Made by a program: the position numbers and the translations under genes. Below, in pieces: positions 54,211 through 63,090 of a stretch of 64,000 nt of DNA. Within the stretch, counting starts at the first letter, position 1, and the number at the start of each line of letters is the position of its first letter. Under the pieces are notes generated by a model. That model had not been told where the DNA came from, ran no database searches, and worked only from the letters and a program-made list of their open reading frames with translations. Source of the DNA: Pseudomonas flavescens (GTDB lineage Bacteria; Pseudomonadota; Gammaproteobacteria; Pseudomonadales; Pseudomonadaceae). The DNA lies in NCBI RefSeq assembly GCF_013408425.1, contig NZ_JACBYV010000001.1:2852001-2916000 (forward strand). Reading direction: 5' to 3'.

Positions 54211-55548
54211 CTAGTGACTGGCCAGCACCACCCTCGTCCCCTCTTTCGCCTCCGGCGTGGCGCGCGTGCTCATCTTGTCGGCCTGCTTACCCAGGTACCA
54301 GCCGAGCACTCCCCATACCAATGCGCAGAGCGCACCCACGGTCGCCACCAGCACCGCACCCTGGCCGAGCATGTCCAGGCCACTCTTCAACCAGCCACTG
54401 ATTGCGTCACCTGCCCGGTAGACGACCGTGTCGATAAACCCCTTCGCCTTGTACTTGCTCTCGGCATCCAGCGGTGCGAAGAGCATTTCCCGGCCGGGCC
54501 TGACGAAGGCGTACTCACCGATGCGCCTGACGACCATCAGCGCTGCCAGCATGGCGAACGTCGGCGCCAGGGCAAGCCCGATAAAGCCAACGCAGACCAA
54601 TATCGGCACGATCGCCAGCAGCATGCGCACGCCCATTTTCTGCGCGATGCGCCCGGTGATGAACACCTGCGACAGCAAGGCACCGGCCTGCACGACCACA
54701 TCGATGATGCCGAATACCCGGATCTGCGACTCGCGGTCGGGAAAGCGTTCGGCCACCAGGCGCGCCTGCTCGAAGTACAGAAAGGTCGTCACGGTCGCGA
54801 GCAGCACCACGAATCCGGCAATCGCCAGCAGATAAGGTGATTGCAGGACTCGCGTCAGACCACTGAATGGATTGCCCGTCACCGGCTTGCGAGTGCTTTC
54901 GATGGATGCAGCGCCCGGTCTGCCGGCGCCACCCACGTCCCGCCAGCGCATCAACGGCGCCTTGAGCGCCAGGGCGATGCCGAGCAGTACACCTGCCAGC
55001 AGGACCAAGCCGGACTGGCCGACGATGCCGACCAGCAGCGCGCTCATGGCCGGCCCGACCAGGCCGCCGACACTGGCGCCGGCCGCGATGAAGGCGAACA
55101 ACCGCTTGGCCTGGTGCCCGTCGAACACATCGGCCATCAGGCTCCAGGCCACCGACACCACGAACAGGTTGTAGACCGAGATCCACACGTAGAACACCCG
55201 CGCCAGCCAGACGTTGTCGTCACCGAGCTGAAACAGCCCGGCGAATGCCAGCAGGTTCACGCAAAAGAACCCGTAGACCCAATCCACGAAGTGGATACGC
55301 GGCACCCGAGAGCTGAGCCAGGCGAACGACGGCACAGCCACCAGCATGACCACAAAGGTGGCGGTGAACAGCCATTGCAGGTTCTCGATACCGGCCATGA
55401 TGCCCATCGACTCGCGGATGGGCCGCAGCATGAAATAGCCGGAGAACAGACAGAAAAACAGGGCGAACCCCGCAAGCGCGGGATTCAGTTCGTGGCGTTC
55501 GGCGTTGATGGCAGCGCCGAGACGCTGCGTCAGGGTTGCTGAGAGCAT
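54211..55548 (-). CDS. MFS-type transporter (ATP/ADP-translocase-like fold)
   Basis: Inner-membrane protein of 445 residues with about 11-12 hydrophobic segments. GYFMLRPIRESMGI near the start and the SLMADVFDGHQAKRLFAFIAAGASVGGLVGP block resemble the bacterial MFS branch often annotated NTP/NDP exchange transporter. The substrate is unknown. ATG 55548 has AGGAGT six bases upstream, and an upstream in-frame extension to 55587 lacks support. It lies 22 bases after the SDR gene on the same strand, so both are likely in one operon controlled by the divergent LysR gene. Confidence 0.82.
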   Translation of the reverse strand: MLSATLTQRLGAAINAERHELNPALAGFALFFCLFSGYFMLRPIRESMGIMAGIENLQWLFTATFVVMLVAVPSFAWLSSRVPRIHFVDWVYGFFCVNLLAFAGLFQLGDDNVWLARVFYVWISVYNLFVVSVAWSLMADVFDGHQAKRLFAFIAAGASVGGLVGPAMSALLVGIVGQSGLVLLAGVLLGIALALKAPLMRWRDVGGAGRPGAASIESTRKPVTGNPFSGLTRVLQSPYLLAIAGFVVLLATVTTFLYFEQARLVAERFPDRESQIRVFGIIDVVVQAGALLSQVFITGRIAQKMGVRMLLAIVPILVCVGFIGLALAPTFAMLAALMVVRRIGEYAFVRPGREMLFAPLDAESKYKAKGFIDTVVYRAGDAISGWLKSGLDMLGQGAVLVATVGALCALVWGVLGWYLGKQADKMSTRATPEAKEGTRVVLASH

Positions 55549-55570
55549 GATGACACTCCTGCCACGAGGC

Positions 55571-56620
55571 TCAACGGTAGCTGACACCGGTCAACCGCTC
55601 GGCAACCTGCCACAGACGAGCCGCTGCGTCGATGTCCTTCGCCGCGGCTGGCACGCTGGCCAGGCCAAGCGGCCCGCGCTTCTCCTCTTCGCCGATTGGC
55701 CCATAGTAGGCACCGCCCTGCGCGTCTGGCGCGGTGGCCGCGTACAGGGTCGGCAATGCCCCCTGGGCAGCGGAGTGGTAGCGCTCACGATCCTTGGCCC
55801 AGTCACGTCCGAAGTCGCTTTCCAGGCCAGGGCCGCGCTTGATCAGCTCGGTTACGGCAACCCCCGGGTGCGCGGCGATGCTCTGGATACCCCACCCCTG
55901 CGCCTGGCTGCGGCGCTGCAGCTCGAAAGCCCACATCAGCACGGCCAGCTTGGACTGCGCGTAGGACGCATAGGGGTTGTAGGCCTGCTCGGATTGCAGG
56001 TCCTCGAAGTTGATGCTGCCCCGTGTGACCGCGATGCTGGAGAGCGTGACGACCCGAGGCGAGCTACTCTTGCGCAACAGCGGCAGCACATGGCCGGTCA
56101 ACGCGAAATGCCCAAGATAGTTGGTGGCCAATTGCAGCTCGAAGCCATCGGCCGACGTGCCACGTTCTGGCGGCGCCATTACCGCGGCGTTGTTGATCAG
56201 CCCATCGAGGCGCGGCAAGGTGGCATTGAGGCGTTCGCCCAACGCCTTGACCGACGCCAGGTCAGCCAGGTCGACCGCTTCGAACTGCACCTGGGCCCCA
56301 CGGACTTCCTGCTTGATGCGAGCGATGGTTTCCTTGCCGCGCTGTGGATTGCGTGCGGCAATCACCACCTCGGCACCAGCCGCTGCAAGCGCCTTGGCAT
56401 CCTCATAACCCATGCCGCTGGTGCCACCGGTGACCAGAAAGATACGCCCGCTCTGCGATGGCATATCCGACAGGCTCCAGTCAGGCTTCGGCTGACTCTG
56501 GGCACTGGACACGCCGGATTCCAGCACGCAACTCAGGGCCAGACCGATGGTTGCCAGGCCTTTGCGCCAGGCCGCGCTGGCAGCGTTTGTGGGGTCCATC
56601 TGCAGGGTTGTGTCTGTCAT
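55571..56620 (-). CDS. Short-chain dehydrogenase/reductase with N-terminal hydrophobic extension
   Basis: NAD(P)-dependent oxidoreductase of the SDR family, 349 residues. The Rossmann motif is VTGGTSGMGY (TGxxxGxG form), NNAAV follows, and the catalytic Tyr/Lys lie in YAQSK with an upstream VVTLSS Ser. About 50 extra residues precede the fold, including a hydrophobic stretch (LATIGLALSCVLESG) and AQSQ, like an export signal. That is unusual for an SDR. ATG 56620 follows GAGGA. The N-terminal frame beyond it is not supported. The substrate is unknown; the family resembles retinol/protochlorophyllide-type reductases. Confidence 0.82.
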   Translation of the reverse strand: MTDTTLQMDPTNAASAAWRKGLATIGLALSCVLESGVSSAQSQPKPDWSLSDMPSQSGRIFLVTGGTSGMGYEDAKALAAAGAEVVIAARNPQRGKETIARIKQEVRGAQVQFEAVDLADLASVKALGERLNATLPRLDGLINNAAVMAPPERGTSADGFELQLATNYLGHFALTGHVLPLLRKSSSPRVVTLSSIAVTRGSINFEDLQSEQAYNPYASYAQSKLAVLMWAFELQRRSQAQGWGIQSIAAHPGVAVTELIKRGPGLESDFGRDWAKDRERYHSAAQGALPTLYAATAPDAQGGAYYGPIGEEEKRGPLGLASVPAAAKDIDAAARLWQVAERLTGVSYR

Positions 56621-56734
56621 GGTTCGATCCTCACGTAGGGAATGATCTGACGGACCGCGGCAAGGCGGCACGTCGACGTGAGGCATTGTTCACCGTTGAA
56701 TTACCGGTGATAAGCCGCACAAAAATGGACGCTA

Positions 56735-56752
56735 TGTACGCCCATTCGTACA
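56735..56752. promoter_or_regulatory. Putative LysR operator between the SDR and LysR genes
   Basis: Perfect dyad TGTACG-N6-CGTACA in the 160-base divergent gap, 28 bases before the LysR ATG. It contains a T-N11-A LysR-type core. Autoregulation and control of the SDR-MFS operon are inferred. Confidence 0.55.
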
Positions 56753-56780
56753 ATCCAGTTTTCCTTTCTGGAGTTCGGCC

Positions 56781-57677
56781 ATGCGCCAGCCCAACCTGAC
56801 GGATGTCGCCCTGTTTGCAGCGGTCGTGGAAGCCGGCGGCTTCAGGGTGGCGGCGCAGAAACGCGGCATGTCGGCGTCATCGATCAGCGATTGCGTGCGC
56901 CGGTTGGAGAGCGACTTGGGCGTCAGGTTGCTCAACCGCACCACTCGCAGCGTATTTCCGACCGAAGTCGGTGCTCGCCTGCTGGAGCGGCTGCGCCCTG
57001 CCCTCGACGAGATAGGCGCCGCCTTCAGCGACCTCGATAACGATGCGCGACACCCGGTCGGCACGCTGCGCCTCAATGTCCCGGTGCCGATTGCCCGCTT
57101 CGTGCTGCCGCAGCTGATCCCCACTTTTCTGGAGCGCTATCCCGGCGTGAGCGTGGAAGTGACGATGGACAACACCTTCATCGACGTGATCGCTGCCGGC
57201 TACGACGCGGGAGTGCGCTACGAAGAAAGTGTCGCCAAGGACATGATCGCAGTACCCATCGGGCCTCGTCGGCAGCGCTTCGTGGCAGCCGCATCGCCTG
57301 CTTATCTGGAGAAAAACGGCATGCCGCTACATCCCCGCGACCTACTCGAGCATCGCCTGATCGGCCATCGTTTCGAGAGCGGCAAGCTGGGTGTTTGGGA
57401 GTTCGAAAAAGACGGCGCCATCGTGCGCGTACCGCCACAGGGCCCGCTGCTCTCCTCGTCCCAGGATCTTGAAGTGGGTGCCGCCATCGGTGGCGTTGGC
57501 CTCATCTACACCTTCGAGGAATACCTCGGCCCACTGTTCGCACAGGGAGCACTGATACCGGTACTGGAGGACTGGTGGCAGGCATTCGATGGCCCCTATC
57601 TGTATTACAACGACCGCCGCCACGTGCCCTCGCCGCTCAGAGCATTCGTGGATTTTCTCAAGGCCGAAACAGTTTGA
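56781..57677 (+). CDS. LysR-family transcriptional regulator
   Basis: Regulator of 298 residues. The N-terminal winged HTH (LFAAVVEAGGFRVAAQKRGMSASSISDCVRRLESDLGVRLLNRTTR) and the substrate-binding fold (about 90-295) with VGTLRLNVPVPIARFVLP are typical of the GcvA/AaeR-like branch. It is divergent from the SDR-MFS operon, which is its likely target. The effector is unknown. Confidence 0.9.
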   Translation: MRQPNLTDVALFAAVVEAGGFRVAAQKRGMSASSISDCVRRLESDLGVRLLNRTTRSVFPTEVGARLLERLRPALDEIGAAFSDLDNDARHPVGTLRLNVPVPIARFVLPQLIPTFLERYPGVSVEVTMDNTFIDVIAAGYDAGVRYEESVAKDMIAVPIGPRRQRFVAAASPAYLEKNGMPLHPRDLLEHRLIGHRFESGKLGVWEFEKDGAIVRVPPQGPLLSSSQDLEVGAAIGGVGLIYTFEEYLGPLFAQGALIPVLEDWWQAFDGPYLYYNDRRHVPSPLRAFVDFLKAETV

Positions 57678-57679
57678 TC

Positions 57680-58310
57680 GCTCCCACGCTCCGCGTGGGA
57701 ATTCGGCCCTGGGCGCTCCGCGCCCGCCACTGCACCCGGATTGGACGCAGAGCGTCCTACGCAGGCATTCCCACACGGAGCGTGAGGAACGATCGGAGGG
57801 TTGAGCGCTTGGATTTGGTGGGCTGAAGCCCACCCTACCCCCAGGGGCATCAACCGTAGGGTGGCGCTTTAGCCCACCAAAGCCATTCAACACCGATGTT
57901 GGCTGTAGGTTCAGAACATGCGGTTCAGTGCTTCGGGCTGTGGCCGTTGTGGTGGTGGGCTGAAGCCCACCCTACTCCCAGAGGCATGAACCGTAGGGTG
58001 GGGCTTTAGCCCACCAAAGCCATTCAATGCCATGGTGGCTGGAGTTTCAGAGCATGCGGTTCAGTGCTTCGGGCTGTGGGCGCTTTGGGTGGTGGGCTGA
58101 AGCCCACCCTACTCCCAGAGGCATCAACCGTAGGGTGGCGCTTTAGCCCACCAAAGCCATTCAACGCCGATGTTGGCTGTAGGTTCAGAACATGCGGTTC
58201 AGTGCTTCGGGCTGTGGCCGTTGTGGTGGTGGGCTGAAGCCCACCCTACGGGCTGAGCGTCCTGCGAAGGCATTCCACGCGAAGCGTGAGGAACGATAGG
58301 AGCACTGCCG
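57680..58310. repeat. Array of palindromic intergenic repeats, cluster 2
   Basis: The 640-base gap after the LysR gene holds the same elements as cluster 1: GGTGGGCTGAAGCCCACC near 57817, 57953, 58090 and 58227, and CCGTAGGGTGGCGCTTTAGC-type partners. It adds a further spacer repeat (GTTCAGTGCTTCGGGCTGTG, three copies). CCCACGCTCCGCGTGGGA at 57683 and GGACGCAGAGCGTCC at 57743 are the second family. No gene seen. Confidence 0.88.
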
Positions 58311-58321
58311 GGCGGCGCAAC

Positions 58322-59680
58322 TCAAGGGCCCCCGGCCGGCAAACGCACTACCGCACAGAGGCCGGCGGGCGGGCGGTTTTCCAGGGTCAGTTCACCACCG
58401 TGGGCCTGCACGCACGCACGCGCGATGGCCAGGCCGAGCCCTAGCCCGCTCGCACCGTTCTCCGCATTCAACTGCACGAACGGCTCGAACACCTGTTCCA
58501 GTCGCGCGGGATCAATGCCCGGCCCATGATCGAGGACCTCCAGGCTTATCTCGCCCGTTGCGGTACGCTCCAAGCTGATCACGGCATCCCCACCATGCTG
58601 CAGGGCGTTGTCGATCAGGTTGGTGAGCACGCGTTTGAGCGCCAACGGTCGGCAACGACAGAAGACCTCGGGCCCGCTCTGCCAACTGACCGGTTGCCCC
58701 AAGGTGCGATAACGTCGCGCCAGATCATCGAGCAGCGCGGTCAACGACAGGCGCACCGTCGGTTCCTGCACGGCATCGTCGCGGATGAAGTCCAGCGTCT
58801 CGGCGACCATCGCACGGAGCTCGTCGAGGCTGTCGAGCAGGTCCTCGCGCAAGGGGCCGTCATCGAGCAGTTCGAGCTGCAAGCGCAGCTCGGTCAAGGG
58901 TGTATTGAGGTCGTGGCTCAGCGCTGCGAGCATTCGCGTGCGCCCCTCCACATGGCGAGCCAGGCGCTCCTGCATCAGGTTGAAGGCTCGGCTCAGCTCC
59001 TGAGCCTCGCGCGGGCCCGACAGCGACAGGGGGGCGATGCGCTCGCCCCGGCTGATGCGTTCGGTGGCCGCGGCCAGCGTCCTGAACGGGCGCACCACCC
59101 GGGCCATGAAAAACAGCAGGATCAACAGAATCGGCACGATGCTCACCGGCAAGGCATATGCCAGCAGGCGGCTCCATTCATAGGCACCGGATGGATGCTG
59201 CAGGGCATTGAGGTACTGCCCCGACGGCAGCCTGATACTGCTGCGCAGGCGTAACGGCTCCCAGCCGGCAGGGCTCAGCACGTCTTCGCGCGCGGGCCCG
59301 CCGCCGATGCGTTCGAGCTGCATGTGGATCAGCTCTGCAGGCGCCTGTAGCTCATTGGCCAACTCGGCGGTCAGGCGCAACTCTTCCGGGTGCATCTCGA
59401 AGCTTGGAACATCCGCCTCGGCGGCGATCCAGAAACGCGCCTCGACGCCGCCCATCGATATCAACAGGCGCTCGCCATCGCCCTGATTCAATTCCACGGC
59501 CGCGTGGTAAGCGGTACCCAGACGCTCCAGTATCTGGGCACGGGACAGCGGATGCACCAGCGCGCCGGTGCGCTGCAGCAGCAGGACGGCAATGCCGTGG
59601 GAAGCCAGCAGCGCGAGGATCAGCAACACCGCCAATTGATGAATCAAACGCTGCGGCCACAGGCGCGCCAGCCACCTCAT
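58322..59680 (-). CDS. Sensor histidine kinase
   Basis: Membrane kinase of 452 residues. Transmembrane helices lie at about 13-32 and 170-190, around a periplasmic domain, then HAMP (about 192-245). The HisKA box is ALSHDLNTPLTEL with His256. The residue after DL is Asn259, where HDLRTPL is usual. The ATPase domain is complete (NLIDNALQHGG, DHGPGID, GLGLGLAIARA). ATG 59680 overlaps the regulator stop (ATGA). The signal is unknown. There is no obvious target gene beside it. Confidence 0.87.
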   Translation of the reverse strand: MRWLARLWPQRLIHQLAVLLILALLASHGIAVLLLQRTGALVHPLSRAQILERLGTAYHAAVELNQGDGERLLISMGGVEARFWIAAEADVPSFEMHPEELRLTAELANELQAPAELIHMQLERIGGGPAREDVLSPAGWEPLRLRSSIRLPSGQYLNALQHPSGAYEWSRLLAYALPVSIVPILLILLFFMARVVRPFRTLAAATERISRGERIAPLSLSGPREAQELSRAFNLMQERLARHVEGRTRMLAALSHDLNTPLTELRLQLELLDDGPLREDLLDSLDELRAMVAETLDFIRDDAVQEPTVRLSLTALLDDLARRYRTLGQPVSWQSGPEVFCRCRPLALKRVLTNLIDNALQHGGDAVISLERTATGEISLEVLDHGPGIDPARLEQVFEPFVQLNAENGASGLGLGLAIARACVQAHGGELTLENRPPAGLCAVVRLPAGGP

Positions 59681-60429
59681 GAGCGCGTCACCTCCGCGAC
59701 CAGCATGTAGCCGCCGCCCCATACGGTGCGCAGCAGGTCCTCACAGCCGGCGCTGTCGATCAGTTTGCGGCGCAGGCGGCTGACCTGGCGGTCGATGGTG
59801 CGATCGAACACATCGCTGTCCGGGCGAGCCGTCAGGTCGATCAGTCGGGCGCGATCCAGTACCTGGTTCGGATGGTCGAGAAAGACCTGCAGCAAACGCG
59901 CTTCCGCCGTGCTCAGACGGGTCGACTGCCCGCTGCTGTCGCTCAGGCTGCCACTGCCGCTGGCGAACGCCAGGCCGGCGAACTGGTAATGGCGCAGCAG
60001 CGGCTGCGGCGTCGGTTCGAACAGCGCAGGCTCGGCGCTGAGCGGGCCGCGCCGACGTAGCACGCTGTTGATGCGCGCCACCAGCTCCCGGGGTTCGAAG
60101 GGTTTGGTCAGGTAATCATCGGCGCCCAGGTCCAGCCCACGGATGCGGTCGCGGGTGGTATCGCGGGCGGTCAGCAATATCACCGGCACGCCGTTGCGCC
60201 GGTGCAGGCGGCTGCACAGCTCGAAGCCATCGCCGTCCGGCAGCATCACATCCAGCACCACCACGTCGAAGCACTGGGCGTCGAGCAACTGCCACATGCC
60301 CTCGGCGCTCTCCGCGGTACGCACGTCGAAGGCGTGCTTGCGCAGATAAACGGCCAGCGGCTCGCGAATCTTGCGATGGTCGTCGACCACCAGAACGCGC
60401 GGTGCGGAGAGTGGAGAAGTCGGATTCAT
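59677..60429 (-). CDS. OmpR-family response regulator
   Basis: Response regulator of 250 residues. Receiver with VVDDH, phospho-acceptor Asp60 (VVVLDVMLPDGDG) and YLTKPFEP. A Ser/Gly-rich insertion (ASGSGSLSDSSGQS) lies before the winged-helix domain (LSTAEARLLQVFLDHPNQVL, DRTIDRQVSRLRRKL). It is cotranscribed with the kinase at 58322 and divergent from xseA. The regulon is unknown. Confidence 0.88.
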   Translation of the reverse strand: MNPTSPLSAPRVLVVDDHRKIREPLAVYLRKHAFDVRTAESAEGMWQLLDAQCFDVVVLDVMLPDGDGFELCSRLHRRNGVPVILLTARDTTRDRIRGLDLGADDYLTKPFEPRELVARINSVLRRRGPLSAEPALFEPTPQPLLRHYQFAGLAFASGSGSLSDSSGQSTRLSTAEARLLQVFLDHPNQVLDRARLIDLTARPDSDVFDRTIDRQVSRLRRKLIDSAGCEDLLRTVWGGGYMLVAEVTRS

Positions 60430-60612
60430 GATGGCTCGGGGCAGTCGCAGCCTGAACCAACAGGCCGCCTGTGCGGAGGATTATCATTTGCATGCCGATG
60501 ATACGCCAGAGCCCGCTGCAACTGCAGCGGCGTCGCGTCGCAGGCTGGCGTATCTGCTTCATTTGATGACGCACGGTTTCGGCCACACGCGCCTCGGCTT
60601 ATGATGCCGTCC

Positions 60613-61992
60613 ATGATCAAAGACCCGTTCCAACGTCTGAACCTCGACCGCGAGGTGCTCAGCGTCAGCCAGCTCAACAACCGTGCGCGCCTGCTGCTCG
60701 AAGATGTCTTCGGCGGCATCTGGGTCGAGGGGGAGATTTCCAACCTCGCACGGCCAGCCTCCGGGCATGTCTACTTCACCCTCAAGGACAGCCAGGCTCA
60801 GGTGCGCTGTGCGCTGTTCCGGCAGAACGCCGCACGGGTACGCCAGGCGCTGCGTGATGGTCTGGCGGTCAAGGTGCGCGGCAAGGTCTCGCTGTTCGAG
60901 GGCCGTGGCGACTATCAGCTGATTCTCGACGCCGTGGAGCCGGCCGGTGACGGTGCCCTGCGCCTGGCCTTCGAGGCCTTGAAGGAGAAGCTCGGTGCAG
61001 AAGGCCTGTTCGCCGCCGAACGCAAGCGCCCTCTGCCGGCTCACCCGCGGCGTATCGGCATCATCAGCTCGCCCACCGGCGCAGTGATCCGCGACATCAT
61101 CAGCGTGTTTCGTCGCCGTGCTCCGCAGGTCGAACTGAGCCTGATCCCCACCGCCGTACAGGGCCGCGAGGCCACGGCACAGATCGTTCGGGCCTTGAAG
61201 CTGGCTGACGCCCAGGGCTTCGATGCGCTGATCCTCGCCCGTGGCGGCGGCTCGCTGGAGGACCTCTGGTGCTTCAACGAAGAAGCCGTGGCACGCGCCG
61301 TGGACGCCTGCGTCACGCCCATCGTCAGTGCGGTCGGTCATGAAACCGATGTGTCGATCAGCGATTTCGTCGCCGACGTGCGCGCTCCTACGCCGTCAGC
61401 CGCGGCGGAACTGCTGGCGCCCCATAGCGATGACCTGGTGCAGCGGGTCACGGTGCTGCAACGTCGTCTGACCCTGGCCATCAACGGCCGCCTGGCCCGT
61501 GAACGCATGCGCCTCGAAGGCCTGACCCGGCGCATGCGCCATCCCGGCGAACGGCTGCGTCAGCAAGCCCAGCGCCTCGACGATCTCGACATGCGTCTGC
61601 GCCGTGCCTATACGCATCAGGTCAATCAGCGTGCCCACAAGCTCGCGCAGTTGCAGGCGCGCCTGGCCGGGCAGCATCCGGGCCGTCATCTCAAGCTGCT
61701 GCGCCAGCGTCTCGACAGCCTCGCCGAACGTCTGCCTAGGGCCATGAAGGAAGGCCTCAAGGCCCGCCGCCTGCTGCTGCAGAGTCAGATGCAGACGCTC
61801 CACGTGGTCAGCCCCCTGGCGACCCTCGGACGCGGTTACAGCATCCTGCTCGACGACCGTGGCCAGGCCATCCGCAGCGCTGCCGCCACCCAACCGGGGC
61901 AGCGCCTCAAGGCGCGCCTTGGTGAAGGCGAGCTGGACGTACGCGTCGAGGACAATCATGTCGCGCCCGTCACGCTTTCGCTGCTGGACTGA
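60613..61992 (+). CDS. xseA: Exodeoxyribonuclease VII large subunit
   Basis: Protein of 459 residues that degrades single-stranded DNA with XseB. An N-terminal OB-fold (GIWVEGEISNLARPASGHVYFTLKD) and catalytic domain (RIGIISSPTGAVIRDI, LILARGGGSLEDLWCFNEE, PIVSAVGHETDVSISDFVAD) are followed by a long coiled-coil region and LATLGRGYSIL. Family members start MIKDPF, so ATG 60613 is preferred over 60601/60604. No strong Shine-Dalgarno for any of them. Confidence 0.95.
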   Translation: MIKDPFQRLNLDREVLSVSQLNNRARLLLEDVFGGIWVEGEISNLARPASGHVYFTLKDSQAQVRCALFRQNAARVRQALRDGLAVKVRGKVSLFEGRGDYQLILDAVEPAGDGALRLAFEALKEKLGAEGLFAAERKRPLPAHPRRIGIISSPTGAVIRDIISVFRRRAPQVELSLIPTAVQGREATAQIVRALKLADAQGFDALILARGGGSLEDLWCFNEEAVARAVDACVTPIVSAVGHETDVSISDFVADVRAPTPSAAAELLAPHSDDLVQRVTVLQRRLTLAINGRLARERMRLEGLTRRMRHPGERLRQQAQRLDDLDMRLRRAYTHQVNQRAHKLAQLQARLAGQHPGRHLKLLRQRLDSLAERLPRAMKEGLKARRLLLQSQMQTLHVVSPLATLGRGYSILLDDRGQAIRSAAATQPGQRLKARLGEGELDVRVEDNHVAPVTLSLLD

Positions 61993-62011
61993 AGATCATG
62001 GCCACGCTCGC

Positions 62012-62035
62012 ATCGCCCGCAAGCGGGCTCCTACA
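62012..62035. repeat. REP-type repeat, single copy
   Basis: ATCGCCCGCAAGCGGGCTCC and the following TACA are identical to the element at 41790. It lies in the gap between xseA and the M23 peptidase gene. Confidence 0.7.
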
Positions 62036-62167
62036 GGTTGCCGAAAACTCACGTGGAAGTCCGGGGCGCCTGGTTCTTGCTGGCGATTGGTGGCCGTATC
62101 GCGGTTTCGCAGAACGCCCCTCACCCTGAAAGAGCCCCTCTCAAGCCTCGATAAAAAAGGAAAATCA

Positions 62168-62989
62168 ATGCGCTCCCTGCTGTTGCTGCTCACCCTCTGC
62201 CTCGCCCTGCCCGCTCACGCCGAAGGCTTCATCAGCCGCCTGCTGAACAAGCCGGTACCGGGTGGCGTCGCCGTGGTCGAACTCGGTGCCTCGGCCAGTG
62301 CACCCAGCGCCACCTACCAGGGCAAGCCGGTCTTGGTGGTGCATGAAGATCAGCAGCGCTGGATCGCCATCGTCGGCATTCCGTTGAGCGTCAAACCCGG
62401 CACCCAGCAGATCGAAACGGGCGGCCAGCGTCTGAGCTTTCAGGTGGGCAGCAAGACCTACGTCGAGCAGCGCATCACCATCAAGAACCAGCAGCAGGTC
62501 AACCCCAACGCCAAGAACCTCGCGCGCATCGAGCGGGAACTGGCCGAGCAGACCCGTGCCTACCAGCAGTTCAGCCCACGGCAGCCGAGCAACCTGATGT
62601 TCGACAAGCCGGTCAACGGCCCGCTGTCGAGCCCCTTCGGGCTGCGCCGGTTCTTCAATGGCGAGGAGCGCAACCCGCACTCCGGGCTGGACTTCGCCGC
62701 CAATCGCGGCACACCGATCAAGGCACCCGCGGCCGGCAAGGTGATTCTGGTGGGCGACTACTTCTTCAACGGCAAGACCGTTTTCGTCGACCACGGCCAG
62801 GGCCTGATCAGCATGTTCTGCCACCTGTCGGAGGTCGGCGTGAAGGTCGGCGACGAGCTACCCCGCGGCGGCGTGCTCGGCAAGGTCGGCGCCACCGGAC
62901 GCGCCACCGGGCCGCACCTGCACTGGAACGTCAGCCTCAACGATGCACGGGTCGATCCGGCGATCTTCATTGGTGCGTTCAAGCCTTAG
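62168..62989 (+). CDS. M23-family peptidase (LytM/NlpD-type)
   Basis: Exported peptidase of 273 residues. Signal peptide ending PAHA, a middle domain (about 25-140) and a C-terminal M23 metallopeptidase domain. The zinc ligands are visible: His171 and Asp175 in HSGLDFA, and His252 in HLHW, with His250 nearby. All core residues are intact, so it is likely an active cell-wall endopeptidase. AAGGA lies before ATG 62168. The long upstream frame is not used because the signal peptide marks the start. Confidence 0.92.
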   Translation: MRSLLLLLTLCLALPAHAEGFISRLLNKPVPGGVAVVELGASASAPSATYQGKPVLVVHEDQQRWIAIVGIPLSVKPGTQQIETGGQRLSFQVGSKTYVEQRITIKNQQQVNPNAKNLARIERELAEQTRAYQQFSPRQPSNLMFDKPVNGPLSSPFGLRRFFNGEERNPHSGLDFAANRGTPIKAPAAGKVILVGDYFFNGKTVFVDHGQGLISMFCHLSEVGVKVGDELPRGGVLGKVGATGRATGPHLHWNVSLNDARVDPAIFIGAFKP

Positions 62990-63090
62990 CCAGCGCCGGG
63001 CATTGACGTGTAGAGTGGCGATCACTGGCTGATCGCCCTGAACGCAGCGCTTCATGGATGGCTATCGCCCCCTCACGACCAGGAGCCACG

